Positions 21,350 to 31,964 of a stretch of DNA of 64,000 nt are shown here, piece after piece. Origin of the DNA: Parapristionchus giblindavisi (Eukaryota; Nematoda; Chromadorea; Rhabditida; Diplogasteridae); NCBI GenBank assembly GCA_943737045.1, contig CALSFV010000021.1, forward strand, positions 1 through 64,000, read 5' to 3'. Under the pieces are notes generated by a model. The model worked only from the letters and a program-made list of their open reading frames with translations, was not told the origin of the DNA and did not search any database. Both the position numbers and the translations under genes were made by a program. How positions within the stretch are numbered: position 1 is the stretch's first letter; each line of letters opens with the position of its first letter.

Positions 21350-22450
21350 GCACTAAAAGCTACCTTGGAAAACATTCTCGAGACCAGTAAAAATCAGCAA
21401 AAGTTTTGGATCGAACCGGGGTTCGAACCCGCTCGGTGATTTTAGAGTGGTACCTCTTTACCTCGACGCCACGAATGATAATATTTACTAAACATAGTCA
21501 TATTATACCTCAATCGACGCGTATAGAGTGGGGCTACAACTTTCTTTGCCATATAAAACGCGTAAAACAATTATAAAAACAAGTTTAACCGAGAAAACTG
21601 GCAAAATCGTGTTTTCGCACCTTTTCGGCGATTTTTCGCGGTACAAAGAGGTCGTGCGGAGGTGAAGTGGCATAGTTTTTCTAAATCAGTTTTTCAAGCG
21701 CTACAACATGAGCATAATTAGGTTGAATAAAAAAGGTGCGAAATTTGAGTTTTTTGAAAAAGGTTTAAATCGACCATTTTTCGCGACCGCCCAGCGCCGT
21801 GGATATTGCACGAAATGAGTTGGGTCCAAAAGTGAAAAGTAGCGCCTCATCGAGTTCTACAATTTACTTTTAGGAGCCGGGACGCAAAAATTTAGTTGAG
21901 TAGGTGAAAATTGCGAAAAACCTACTTTCCGGATTTCTTCCGAGGTTTATTTCGTCATAATCCCGGGGGACAAGACGCGTGGCATAAGCACCGAAAGATG
22001 CGCCGTAAAAAGTTGTTTAATATAAGTCTTAATCTCAAAAAGTTATAGAGCCGATTTCGAGCATTCATATTTCCCGATTTCGATTTTCGCGTTTTTTTGC
22101 TCTCCGCCAAGTTTGACCGGAATTTCCGGAAAAACCGTGATTGCGAAAAATCGGCAAAAATACGAGTTAGATTGCCCCAAGTCTTCTGGTCAGTTCCATA
22201 CCCCAACTTGCAATTTTTGACCCATTTAGTATCAAGTTTAGCGCCAAAATGTGCAAAAAACCCGACATCCGTCGTTTCACCTAAAAGACGGCTCCGGATC
22301 GGCTCGGGACCAGTGCCATTCGATCCGGCGTGGTCGAAAACCCCAGTAGCCGGAATCTGGCATAAAAGGCACAAGGTCTTGACAAAAGAAATTTCAAAAA
22401 ACCTACCGCGGTAAATTGGTCTACTTGCGATCTTTTATATAGGGGTTAAC
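21350..22450. repeat. repeat A, copy 1 (tRNA-like promoter inside)
   Basis: About 1.08 kb, closely repeated at 22990-24072 and, inverted, at 62303-63385, with the start of a fourth copy at 63919. It begins CCAGTAAAAATCAGC and ends near TATATAGGGGTTAA. It contains a tRNA-like segment (see 21408-21473), CGGTACAAAGAGGTCGTGCG, and CACGCCGGATCGAATGGCAC-type palindromic stretches. Open frames in it are conserved between copies only as repeat sequence and are not convincing genes. Confidence 0.85.
21408..21473 (-). ncRNA. tRNA-like sequence with A and B boxes
   Basis: The minus strand reads TGGCGTCGAGG (A-box-like) and, about 40 nt later, GGGTTCGAACCCC (perfect B box). There is no good cloverleaf at the acceptor stem, so this is a tRNA-derived Pol III promoter within repeat A, not a functional tRNA. 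Copies are at 23031-23095 (minus) and 63280-63342 (plus). Confidence 0.6.
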
Positions 22451-22986
22451 TAGCAGTGCTAGGGGGATCCATAAATTGTTTTACTTTTGACATGTATACT
22501 TGAAGCACGGGAGGAGCATTGCGCTAGCGCGGAAGGGTGCTGCGCACCCTTCCGCATAGAATGCTCGAGTCGCCAAGTATGGACACATTTCTCTTGTTTT
22601 CTGACTTATTAGACAATTTGTCGAAAAAATATATGAAAAACGACAACATAAAACTATTTGCTTTGAATTTTGAACGGCAAAATTACTTGGAAGAAGTTGG
22701 CGTAAGCTTTTGATTGTTTGGGGGGGACACCCCCCCAACCCCCCATTTTCTATATTTTTTTACACGAAACACATTTGTGGACTCGTTCATAAGCTTTCCG
22801 ACATTTTGTGGATGTCTTAAGATCAATGTTTGTCTCAATATTATCGAAAAATTTCGTTGAACTGAATGAATGTCGCTACAGATATCAATTGAAGCGAGGT
22901 AAGAATTAAGAGTCATGCATGACATAATTTCCAGCTCAGAATGGCTCAGAACAACCTGTTTCATCATTCTTAGCACATAAAATTAC
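22451..22986. repeat. repeat B between two A copies
   Basis: About 0.53 kb flanked by direct A repeats; the same A-B-A order recurs inverted at 62.3-64 kb. It contains a strong hairpin (GCGGAAGGGTGC / GCACCCTTCCGC, 22529-22555) and a G7-ACA-C7 palindrome followed by C6 (22719-22745). The A+B unit is about 1.62 kb. Confidence 0.8.
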
Positions 22987-22989
22987 CCC

Positions 22990-24072
22990 AGAACACTTTC
23001 TTTCGCTCGGTAAAAATCAGCAAAAGTTTTGGATCGAACCGGGGTTCGAACCCGCTCGGTGATTTTGGAGTAGTACCTCTTTACCTCTACGCCACGAATG
23101 ATATTATTTACTAAACATAGTCATATTATACCCCAATCGACGCGCAAAGAGTAGGGCTACAACTTTCTTTCCCATATAAAACGCCTAAAATAATTTTTAA
23201 AATAAATTTATCCAAGAAAACCGGCAAAAGCGTGTTTTCGCACCTTTTCGGCGATTTTTCGCGGTACAAAGAGGTCGTGCGGAGGTGAAGCGACATAGTT
23301 TTTCTAAATCAGTTTTTCAAGCGCTACAACATGAGCATAGTTAGGTTGAATGAAAAAGGTGCGAAATTTGAGTTTTTTGAAAAAGTTAAAAATCGACCAT
23401 TTTTAGCGACCGCACAGCTCCGCGAATACTAAACCAAATGAGTTGGGTTCAAAAGCAAAAAGTTGCGCCTCATCGAGTTGTACAATTTACTTTCAGGAGC
23501 CGGGACGCGAAAATTACTTTGAATGGGTGAAAATTGCGAAAAACCTACTTTCGGAATTTCTTCCGAGGTCTATTTCGTCATCATCCCGGGGGACAAGGCG
23601 CGTGGCGTTAGCACCAAAAGATGCGCCGTAAAAAGTTGTTTAATATAAGTCTTAATCTCAAAAAGTTATAGAGCCGATTTCGAGCATTCATATTTCCCGA
23701 TTTTGATTTTCGCCTTTTTTTGCCCTCCGCCAACTTTGACCGGAATTTCCGGAAAAACCGTGATTGGCAAAAATCGGCAAAAATACAAATTAGATCGCCC
23801 CAAGTCTTGTGGTCATTTTTATATACCAACTTTTAATTTTTGATATACTTATTACCAAGTTGCGCGCCAAAATGTGCAAAAAACCCGAGAGCCGGAGTTT
23901 CACCTAAAATACGGCTCCGGATCGGCTCGGGACCAGTGCCATTCGATCCGGCGTGGTCGAAAACCCCAGTAGCCGGAATCTGGCATAAAAGGCACAAAGT
24001 CTTGACAAAAGAAATTTCAAAAAACCTACCGCGGTAAATTGGTCTACTTGCGATCTTTTATATAGGGGTTAA
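22990..24072. repeat. repeat A, copy 2
   Basis: A direct repeat of 21350-22450 with scattered substitutions. It includes the tRNA-like segment at 23031-23095. Confidence 0.85.
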
Positions 24073-24802
24073 TTTTTGGCTTTGTGTCAATTCGTCGACA
24101 AAACGCTAATAACCAAGCACAGAGGATATCGTATCACAGAGAGACAATCCAACCTAGTCGAGTTATTATGCAACCTTACACTCAATTCACGTCTTATATC
24201 ATTTCTTTTTGTCTTTCCTTCATTCTAATTTCATACATGAAATATTTCATGTCATATTCATTGTAATTTTATTATTTATATATCCCTACATTGTAACCTT
24301 CATCATTCTTGTATAGTAATACTTTACTGTAGGATTTGAATTGATTACCTTGTATAGGAAATACTGTAGAACAAAAAATGTGAATTATTTGATAGATTAT
24401 TCCTAGTATCGCTAGATGCTTTCTTGTTATCATTCTGTATTTGTTGTTATCAATTGGAATATATGATTAAAAAATCATGGTATATTACCTTAATAAACGT
24501 TGTTTATTCACTGCCAGTGATCCTGAATACAGAACAAGTAATAATAGAGAAGGTAGAAAACAGCCTAATAACTGCTAGAAAAAAAGACAAAGAATTGCTA
24601 AAAAAATGCTAGAAAAAATGTATTTCACAGTCAAAGAAAAGGCGTGAAACAGCTAAAAGCTATGAAAAAGCTAGAAAACAGCTACAAAAAATACATTTCG
24701 CTGGCTGTGACATGTATTTTTTGAGGCAGTCCACATGCATGCGTTGTAGCTGTGAAATGTATTTTTCTTAGCTGTAAAATGCATGCGCGGTTGTACCTGA
24801 GT
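24073..24802. other. AT-rich DNA without supported gene
   Basis: A 62-codon plus frame (24424-24612) is present but not recognised. Between 24590 and 24780 short GCTAGAAAA and AAATGTATTTT units recur. Confidence 0.35.
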
Positions 24803-24803
24803 A

Positions 24804-24930
24804 CTTCAGAATAGGGTACCAGTACACCGGGCAAGTCCAAAAGGACATGAAAAATGAAATTAACACAAAAGAAAGGACGTTTATATTAGGCAATTATACT
24901 ATTATTTTGGACTGGTACCCTATTCTGAAG
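24804..24930. repeat. MITE, CTTCAGAATAGGGTACC family, copy 1
   Basis: CTTCAGAATAGGGTACCAGT is mirrored by ACTGGTACCCTATTCTGAAG, flanked by TA on both sides. Copies are at 28415-28519, 45356-45481 and 56973-57101. About 127 bp, no coding capacity. Confidence 0.8.
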
Positions 24931-24989
24931 TAGTGCCCATAAATCTAGCAGGTGAGGAGGCACCAAGAGATCTCCGAGTGTCTCACAGA

Positions 24990-25153
24990 TTTTTTGTTTA
25001 AGCGGAGACTCCGCGGGAAAAGTTTGGAATGTTTAGTAAACTATTAGCCAGCTTTGCTAATCAAGTGAGCAAAAAAAAACGAAGAAATTAGGTGATACAC
25101 AAGGAAAAAAGAAGAGAGAGCTAGAATGAGAAGAAGCAATTGAGAGTACACAC
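24990..25153. repeat. dispersed GA-rich repeat, left part
   Basis: A segment beginning near TTTGGAATGTTTAGTAAAC and containing AAACGAAGAAAT also occurs at 41215-41350 and 55850-56040. Here it is interrupted by the hAT-like foldback at 25154-26341 and resumes at 26342. Confidence 0.6.
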
Positions 25154-26341
25154 TAGGGTTGCAGGAACGAGGGCGAATAATTCGTGCCCCTTGTCAGTCG
25201 CTTCCCTTCTCTCTCGGCAATTCGTTTGAGACTCGCCCTCTCTCCCCTTCCCTTCGAAGAATTCGACACACCTGCCAGACGGAACGAATAGTTCGGGACA
25301 GACCGAATTATTCGGTCTCTCTCACTCTCTCGATTCTTATCTCGTCCCTGCCTCCTCTCCCTCCGCCTCGTCCCCCATGAGACACGTTTCAAGAGATGGC
25401 TAATTCCCCTCGCATCTGAGAGCTTAGCAGTCAACAGCAAAGTTGTAGCTCACATCATCCCCCTTCTGATTCAATTTTGAAATAGTCGATACGATAACCA
25501 CGAACAAAATGACATCCGTTCTACGAATTCAGGGAGAAATTTGAATTATTCACTGTAGCCATGAATCTTATTCTATTACTCGGTCTTACTCCACATTGCT
25601 TTATCATTCTTTACAGAAGTAATTACACAAAAACAAAAACAAGTAAATGGGAAGAGAAAGTCACGAAAAAAATGCATATCTACTCTAGTCTAATCTGAAC
25701 AATAACATTTCAAAATATTGAAATGAATAATATTTCAAAATGTATCAGATGGAAACTTAGCGGCCATGTCAGTCCGATATTTTAAAATGTAACAGATGAG
25801 AACTCAGCGGGCATTTTATACCAGATCAGCTCAGATCACGAGAAGGTCAGTCAGATATTTACGTGATGAAAATCCTCTCCGAATCTGTCCATGTTTAGGC
25901 TCATTCGATAGCTGATGCTGATGTGTAATGTGGAGTAAGACGGAGTAATAGAGTAAGATTCATGGTGAATAATTCAAATTTCTCCCTGAATTCGTAGAAC
26001 GGATGTAATTTTGTTCAAGGTTATCGTATCGACTTTTTCAAAATTGAATCAGAAGGGGGATGATGTGAGCTACAACTTTGCTGTTGACTGCTAAGGTCTC
26101 AGATGCGAGAGGAATTAGCCATCTCTTGAAACGTGTCTCATTGGGGGACGAGGCGGAGGGAGAGGAGGGAGGGTCGAGAAAGGATACGAGAGAGTGAGAG
26201 AGACCGAATAATTCGGTCTGTCCCGAACTATTCGTTCCGTCTGGCAGGTGTGTCGAATTCTTTGAAGGGAGAGGGGAGAGAGGGTGAGAGATGGGAAAGG
26301 GGTGCGAATAATTCGAATTCGAATTCGAACCGGCAACCCTA
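25154..26341. mobile_element. hAT-type foldback element, 1188 bp
   Basis: Termini TAGGGTTGC and GCAACCCTA are flanked by perfect 8-bp duplications GTACACAC (25146-25153 and 26342-26349), the hallmark of hAT transposition. Most of the element is a long imperfect inverted repeat with arms of over 450 bp, so the open frames on both strands mirror each other and are not genes. No transposase, so non-autonomous. Confidence 0.85.
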
Positions 26342-26349
26342 GTACACAC

Positions 26350-26396
26350 AATCACAACGTTTGCAAACGCATGTGTGAGGGCCGCGGTACAGGCAC

Positions 26397-26427
<31 letters not shown>

Positions 26428-26640
26428 AGAGATGGAGAGAGAGAGAGAGATGGAGAGAGAGAGGAGAGAGAGGTTGCGAGAATCTAGCCCTAACTCGTGG
26501 ACGGGGTCGTATAGCGGAACGAGTGAGAGGAGGGCACAGATGAGCCCGAAAGACGGTCAGAGAGTGGTAATAATGTCAAGGTTGACTAAAATCAAGCTTG
26601 AGAGATGGAGAGAGAGAGAGAAAGAGAGTAGATAAGGGAG
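26350..26640. repeat. dispersed GA-rich repeat, right part
   Basis: (GA)n at 26399-26475, then a segment starting GAGAATCTAGCCCTAACTCG that recurs almost exactly at 56706-56830 and, diverged, at 41437-41820. Confidence 0.7.
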
Positions 26641-27560
26641 ACGAAGATAGAGAGATGGCAGAGAAACAGGAGAATGTACTGGGTTGATGAAGCAACGAAA
26701 CTAAAAACTGAACTAGCCAAGAAGATAAGGAATATGGACGATAATCGATGGACAATGAGACTAACAGTTTGTATATTGTATGATCGAATACTCAACAGCG
26801 CACTAGTTAGGCCGCTGGAGAGATAGGGAAACGTGATTAAGAAGAGAGTGGTAGAACATTGGTGGAGCCTAACTGATGAATAATGGCCAACCTAAAGCAT
26901 GATTAGCGCAACTATGCGACCCCTGATAAACTATGCTATGCTATTTATAGAGTTGTCTGTTCGGGTTGCGGGCCCGAATACCATTGCGGGCCCGCTACGT
27001 CCCTTGCCCATTCTCAGCGCCTATGCCGCTCTGCATTTAATGTGCTGATAGGATAAATAATTAGAATTTAATTAATTAATTAATGAATTATGCCGCTCGC
27101 TCAAACTCGTCGTGTGTAGCCGGTGTCCATATTATTAGTACAGAAAGGACATTGCATCGATTGCGACACGCTTATCGCTCCCACTCGCCTCCCTCCGAGG
27201 TTGCGGGCACGCAATGATTTTACGAGTCATTCCGTGCCCGCAATAGCCAACTCCATTGTGTTATGTCATGTAGCCTGGCATAGGAGTGATCACCCGCAGG
27301 ACTTCGTGTGCCTTGATTAACGGGTTGTACCTTTACCTTTACCTTTATGTAGATGAAGGAAAGATTTGAGATAACGCTTTTGAAGTGTTTAAAACCGATT
27401 TTTTTTTGCGAAATATCCAGCATTTTCCACATGAAGTTCTGAACTGTTTTTGGGGTATTTTCCAAGTTCTGATCACTGCATAAATTCTTTTTTTTTTGTG
27501 TTTTTTTCTTCAGAATTCAAAGAAGTCAAAGAAGAAAGAACGAAGCAAGAAGTCAGGAGT
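26641..27560. repeat. unclassified DNA and ACCTTT-tailed repeat
   Basis: From about 26935 to 27345 the sequence resembles 56220-56440 and, inverted, 57165-57300. The shared end GACTTCGTGTGCCTTGA leads to an (ACCTTT)n tail, as at the 3' end of a retroposon. The rest is unassigned. Confidence 0.45.
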
Positions 27561-27566
27561 GCCCCA

Positions 27567-27909
27567 CCACACTGAGAGCAAACTTACCTGGCAAATCGTT
27601 ACCCATCCCCATTACCCTGGCAAACGATTACCCCAAATGTTGAATGCAGCCTTACGCGGTCTTTATGTCGGGAACGAATTGGATGAAAATAAAGGGGAAA
27701 GGCTAGATCGAATAAAGGGTAACGGGATGTACTGATATAACTAGCATTCGACTATAGTGTACTTGCCAATTTAACCAAATGATTGGTAATCTTTCTCTCC
27801 AAAATGCATGGGTATTCAGAATACCCCGAATATGGGCAAACGAATACCGAGATACACGTTGTTGGGTAACGTATTACCCCATATTTGGGTAAGTTTGCTC
27901 TCTGTGTAT
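27567..27909. repeat. MITE, CTGAGAGCAAACTTACC family, copy 1
   Basis: The termini CTGAGAGCAAACTTACC and GGGTAAGTTTGCTCTC are inverted. A tighter copy with longer matching arms lies at 55487-55641. Confidence 0.6.
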
Positions 27910-27976
27910 GCACATCAGACCCTACACTTGGTAAATGAGTTTTAAACTAAAAAAAAGATGGAATCCTTTTTGATTA

Positions 27977-28230
27977 TTGAGCGTATAAAATGTACTTGCA
28001 TAAGAAAATGACATACGGTGCTAACGAACGGAAGTCACAATCGAGAGACGGGCGAAATGTAGCCTTCTACATCTCGCCCCGCCTCTCGATTGTCTCTCCG
28101 CTGCCTCTCTCTAACCCGGCTGACCTTCGCCGCGCGCTATATTATATAAAAGAGATCGGCATAGATTCTGAACCATGTAAAGCAAGAAAGTCTCTTATAC
28201 AAATAAAACAAGTGATTTTTATACACTCAA
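27977..28230. repeat. MITE, TTGAGCGTATAAAA family, copy 1
   Basis: Starts TTGAGCGTATAAAA, ends TTTTTATACACTCAA, flanked by TA on both sides. The interior has an inverted CTCTCGATTG pair and a GCCGCGCGCTATATTATATA segment. Other copies are at 35351-35552 and 59890-60111, with a truncated one at about 37753-37830. Confidence 0.8.
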
Positions 28231-28414
28231 TATGCACCTCTAGAAACTCAAAAAGAAAACAAGTTTTAAACAATTAACTAACACACAATAAACAAACAAG
28301 AAACAATTGATCTTAAATAAAATTTAATTCCTCATTCATCCAATTCATTGAACAAGACAAATAATTTCAGGCAAACGCAAAGACTCAAGATCAAATCAAC
28401 TTTCTCTGGCACTA

Positions 28415-28519
28415 CTCTGGAACCGTCCAAGTATCATGTATAAAATTCTTCAACAAAAGTTTCTTTCTTTCGTGTTCATTTTATTTTTCGCCCCCTTTTC
28501 GACTGGTCCTGTTCTGGAG
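28415..28519. repeat. MITE, CTTCAGAATAGGGTACC family, copy 2
   Basis: A diverged copy: CTCTGGAACCGTCC at the left, GACTGGTCCTGTTCTGGAG at the right, flanked by TA. Confidence 0.6.
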
Positions 28520-28585
28520 TAGTGCCCTTTATCTCCAATCAACTCCACACAAAATACAATAGAATGAGAAGCAGTAGGGGACTTA

Positions 28586-28694
28586 TGCATCGTTACATTT
28601 GCCTTGCGTGCCTACGCCGCGTAACCCCACGCCGCGTCTCCGTCGTTACGGCGGAGGTTACGGCGTAGTCACGTAAGGCAAATGTAACGATGCA
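28586..28694. repeat. MITE, TGCATCGTTACATTTGCC family, copy 1
   Basis: A near-perfect foldback of 109 bp: TGCATCGTTACATTTGCC and its complement, flanked by TTA on both sides, as in PIF/Harbinger-type elements. The interior is GC-rich (ACGCCGCGTAACC). Copies are at 28843-29131 and 42264-42373. Confidence 0.85.
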
Positions 28695-28842
28695 TTACCA
28701 CTCACAGTGGCGCCACTCCGATGATCTGCGACTGCTCAATATTAAAAGAGGATAAGAGCTAATTCTAAGAAAGGGGAAAGGGCCTTAGGAGCTGAAAGGA
28801 GTACAGGGGTAACGAGAATCTGAACGTTGCATCCATCCCTTA

Positions 28843-29131
28843 TGCATCGTTACATTTGCCTGACGCGCCTACGCCGTCACGTAAAAAACGTTGCATTTTT
28901 CTTACGCGCGCGACTGCGTCAATTTTGGAGTGTGTTGGGCCCCAAGTGGAAAAGCCTGAATGACAATGGGAATACGGTAAGAAGCTACCGTACCATCGAT
29001 CAATAATGATTGACTACCGTAACCATTTACAGTAATTTCATGGATCATCAGGGTTCTCCACTGATGATCCATGAAATTAAAAAAAAAAAAAACGTGACGG
29101 CGTAGGCGCGTCAGGCAAATGTAACGATGCA
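28843..29131. repeat. MITE, TGCATCGTTACATTTGCC family, copy 2
   Basis: The same termini and TTA flanks, with a longer interior (289 bp) that includes a separate hairpin, TTTCATGGATCATCAG / CTGATGATCCATGAAA, near 29036-29078. Confidence 0.8.
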
Positions 29132-29185
29132 TTAGAGAAGGATTAAATGTAATGAGGATCAATACAGTTATTGATTTGTACATAA

Positions 29186-29211
29186 TGAGGTAGATCATAT
29201 CAATGAGGTAG
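29186..29211 (-). promoter_or_regulatory. paired let-7 seed-match octamers in D 3' flank
   Basis: CTACCTCA on the sense (minus) strand at 29186-29193 and 29204-29211, about 130-150 nt after the D stop. This octamer is the canonical target of let-7 family miRNAs. It is shared with genes A, B and C. Confidence 0.45.
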
Positions 29212-29338
29212 ATCATTCATTCAATCGATCGATAATTGATTAAATTATCGATAGATAGAGTTGGCACATAGGTACACGAGGTAGAAAAAAATTTCAATCG
29301 ATCGATCTCATCGATTCGATAATTTATTAAGTTATCGA

Positions 29339-29571
29339 TTATGCAGTCGTTTTCAATAGGAAGACCAGCACATACTGCACGACAAGAGTGCCAACGTGTC
29401 CAAAGAGGCCTAAGAGAACACTGCAATTATTGATTTTTTTAGAGATCATAGTCCATCGATAGTCTAACCTGTACGGAAGGGACCATACTATTCTCTTGCG
29501 GGACCTGACGTTCACGGTGCAGACGACACCAATGAGCACGCCGCAAGCGGAGACGATGCAAGGTATGATGC
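29339..29571 (-). pseudogene. membrane protein paralogue D, exons 12-13 only
   Basis: Two exons with intact splice sites: 29469-29571 ('GIIPCIVSACGVLIGVVCTV', then 'NVRSRKRIVWSLPYR') and 29339-29420 ('LGLFGHVGTLVVQYVLVFLL' then 'KTTA' and TAA). They match exons 12 and 13 of genes A, B and C; exon 12 is two codons longer. Upstream exons are not found; a LINE begins at about 29666. It may be a gene remnant. Its 3' flank keeps two let-7-type octamers on the sense strand. Confidence 0.7.
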
Positions 29572-29665
29572 CTGATATTATCGATTGATTGGGAGATATT
29601 ATCGATTGATTGGGAGATTTTACCGATTTATTATGGGGTATTATAGAATTATAAAATTTTTCCAT

Positions 29666-31500
29666 ACACCATTTTCTCCCTTCCCTGGTCTTTCCTGTAG
29701 GCTTTTTGCTGATGATGTCATTCACTGTCCACTATTCACTGCATATGACCCAATTTCTCCATCTGATTCACATTCCCATTTTCAGTCGGGTTTATCGGGT
29801 TTCATAGAATACTGCAAAAAATGGCAGTTGGAAGTTGCTATGAACAAATGCAACGTTATTTATCTAGGTAAAAACAATCCCCAACATAGGTACCAACTTA
29901 ATTCTATTGTCCTTCCATCCACAACTTCTGTTAAGGACCTAGCTGCCCACATAGATGCATCACTCAATTTCGATACACACATTTCGATTATTTGTAATAA
30001 AGCATCGTCTCTTGTATACCTATTATTTCGCAGTGTTACTTATAATATAATAATATCTTTATGTGCGTTTCAGGTAAGAATGATAATGAGATACATAGAG
30101 AAATGCATTAGGGACACATAAATACAATACCACAACGAGGTAGTAAGGTTGAATAAATACATAATGACGATAAAACTTTAGTTACAAAGCATAGGTAGAA
30201 ATACAATTACGAAAGATTTTGACAGTAGAACAAATTATGGTAGAATTAGGCAGTATATTCCAAGAATTGACAACTCTGTTTGAGATAAAGTTCAAAAAAC
30301 GTTTGGATTTACAATTATATTTGACAAGTTGGAAATTATTTCTGCGAGAGGAGTTTTTATTGTAGGAAAATGATAATCGGAAGATAGATGAATTGTCAAA
30401 TTCTATGAATCTATTAAGTGCCTTATAAGTGAAACATAAATCAATAAGTGCGCGTCTACGTTCAAGTGGTTCGAGATTTAGAGCTAACAAACGGTCAGAA
30501 TATGATATGCGAGGTTGGAGACATTTAGCATAGATGCGACGGGTATAGTCTTGTTGTACTTTCTCAATAAGATCAATAAGATATTGTTCGTGCGGAGACC
30601 AAAGTTCAGAGGCATATTCAAGAATAGGCCTAACGTAGATAGAGAATAAACGTGCGTATAGTTTAAGACTGCGAGAGGAGTTACTTGTACTTTACCCGAA
30701 CCCTATATAAGTGCCTATCAATCATTTATTATTCCCATTTTAGAATATGCTTCCTCCGTCTGGTCCCCTTCTGCAAATGGAAGAATCCGTAGATTAGAGA
30801 AAGTTCAACACTTATTTACTCGATTACTTTATCGTCGTTGTTCTCGTTCGAAGATATTGCCCCTTTCGTATCCAGATAGAATATCATTCTTTAAACTGTC
30901 TAGTCTCTATGTTCGTCGAATCGTTTCCGATCTTATCCTAGCACTCAAAATTTTCGCTTGCACTGTAGACCTTCCTATAAGCCATTTCTATACTTATCGA
31001 CCTATTAGCCATCGTCACAATGCTTTTGTTCTCCATATTCCCAAATCCAAAAGATCAAACCTAAAAGAATCCTTCTCGCATAGAACATCCCGATTTTTGA
31101 ATAAATTACATACAATTTGTGACCTGAAATTGTCTATCCCTTGTATTAAACGTCACCTAATTGAGTTTCCTGATCTTCCGAACAAATTAGGCATTGCTGT
31201 TCCGAATTTGTAATTCCCATCCCATCTTCCCCGTCGACTTGATCTTTGATCTCCTCCTTCCTGCACACTCCGAGATCCAATACGATATAAATTGGATTTG
31301 CGGCCGCTCCACCGCACTAGAGGCTCCTCCCCTCTGAACTCTTCCTGACTGTAGCAGAAGGCGTGATCATTTGATCTCTCACATTCCCCCCATCCCCATC
31401 CACCTCACTTTTAATAATTTTATTCTTTCACATATTTTTTTGCGCTCGAACACTTTGTACTTGTTGAAACACCATTGCGGTGTACGATAAATAAATAAAA
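29666..31500 (+). mobile_element. 5'-truncated non-LTR retrotransposon (plus strand)
   Basis: Starts mid-domain with 'LFADDVIHCPLF', the reverse transcriptase active-site YxDD-type motif, then 'SGFIEYCKKWQLEVAMNKCN'. It is interrupted at 30042-30679 by another LINE. The frame then resumes with 'PILEYASSVWSPSANGRIRR' and 'LEKVQHLFTRLLYRRC', the C-terminal region of Jockey/CR1-type polymerases. It ends near a (AAAT)n-like tail at 31483-31500. The first ORF and endonuclease are missing. Confidence 0.8.
30042..30679 (-). mobile_element. nested 5'-truncated LINE (minus strand)
   Basis: Inserted in the LINE at 29666-31500, with GTTACTT duplicated on both sides (30035-30041 and 30680-30686). The minus strand reads 'IYVRPILEYASELWSPHEQY', then 'LEPLERRRALIDLCFTYKAL', a CR1/Jockey-type polymerase C-terminus. 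The 3' tail ends in ATAATAATATT-type sequence at 30042. The same 3' tail recurs at about 41500-41670. Confidence 0.85.
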
Positions 31501-31667
31501 TAAATTGCGCATCATTTGAGCGCGGCGGAGTCTCTCTCCTCCGCGCATTTGCATGCGTCGCGTGTAGCGTCGCGTGTGTGTCTAACTGTCTGTACATACT
31601 CTCATCGCGCGCGTTGTCTCTCTTTTTCTCTCGTCGACTCGCTAAATTCCGCTCTCGAAACGCTGTG

Positions 31668-31884
31668 CAATAGGAAAACCAGCACATACTGCACGACAAG
31701 AGTGCCAACGTGTCCAAAGATGCCGAAGAGAACACTGCAATTATTGATTTTTTAGAGACCATAGTCCATCGATAGTCTAACCTGTACGGAAGGGAGCATA
31801 CTATTCTCTTGCGGGACCTGACGTTCACGGTGCAGACGACACCAATGAGCACACCGCAAGCGGAGACGATGCAAGGTATGATGC
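31668..31884 (-). pseudogene. membrane protein paralogue E, exon 12 and truncated exon 13
   Basis: Nearly identical to D: exon 12 at 31782-31884 and exon 13 from 31734 down to 31668, where it stops abruptly before the last codons and stop. Similarity to D continues through intron 11 to about 32650, apart from an inserted repeat. It looks like a local duplication of the D segment flanking the LINE. Confidence 0.75.
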
Positions 31885-31964
31885 CTGATATTATCGATTG
31901 ATTGGGAGATATTATCGATTGATTGGGAGATTATACCGATTTATTATGGGGTATTATAGAATTA

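Noticed and set aside
21408..21473. Functional tRNA gene
   Set aside because: A and B boxes are present but acceptor and anticodon stems do not form convincingly, and it is repeated inside repeat A.
22097..24037. Conserved 65-139 codon frames in the A repeats
   Set aside because: Conservation equals that of the whole repeat, frames differ between copies by indels, and no domain is recognisable.
21350..24072. Classical LTR retrotransposon
   Set aside because: The A copies lack TG...CA ends, no primer-binding site or gag/pol frame is seen, and the A-B order also fits tandem monomers.
25153..26355. Several mirrored 70-105 codon frames
   Set aside because: All are arms of the hAT foldback read on both strands.
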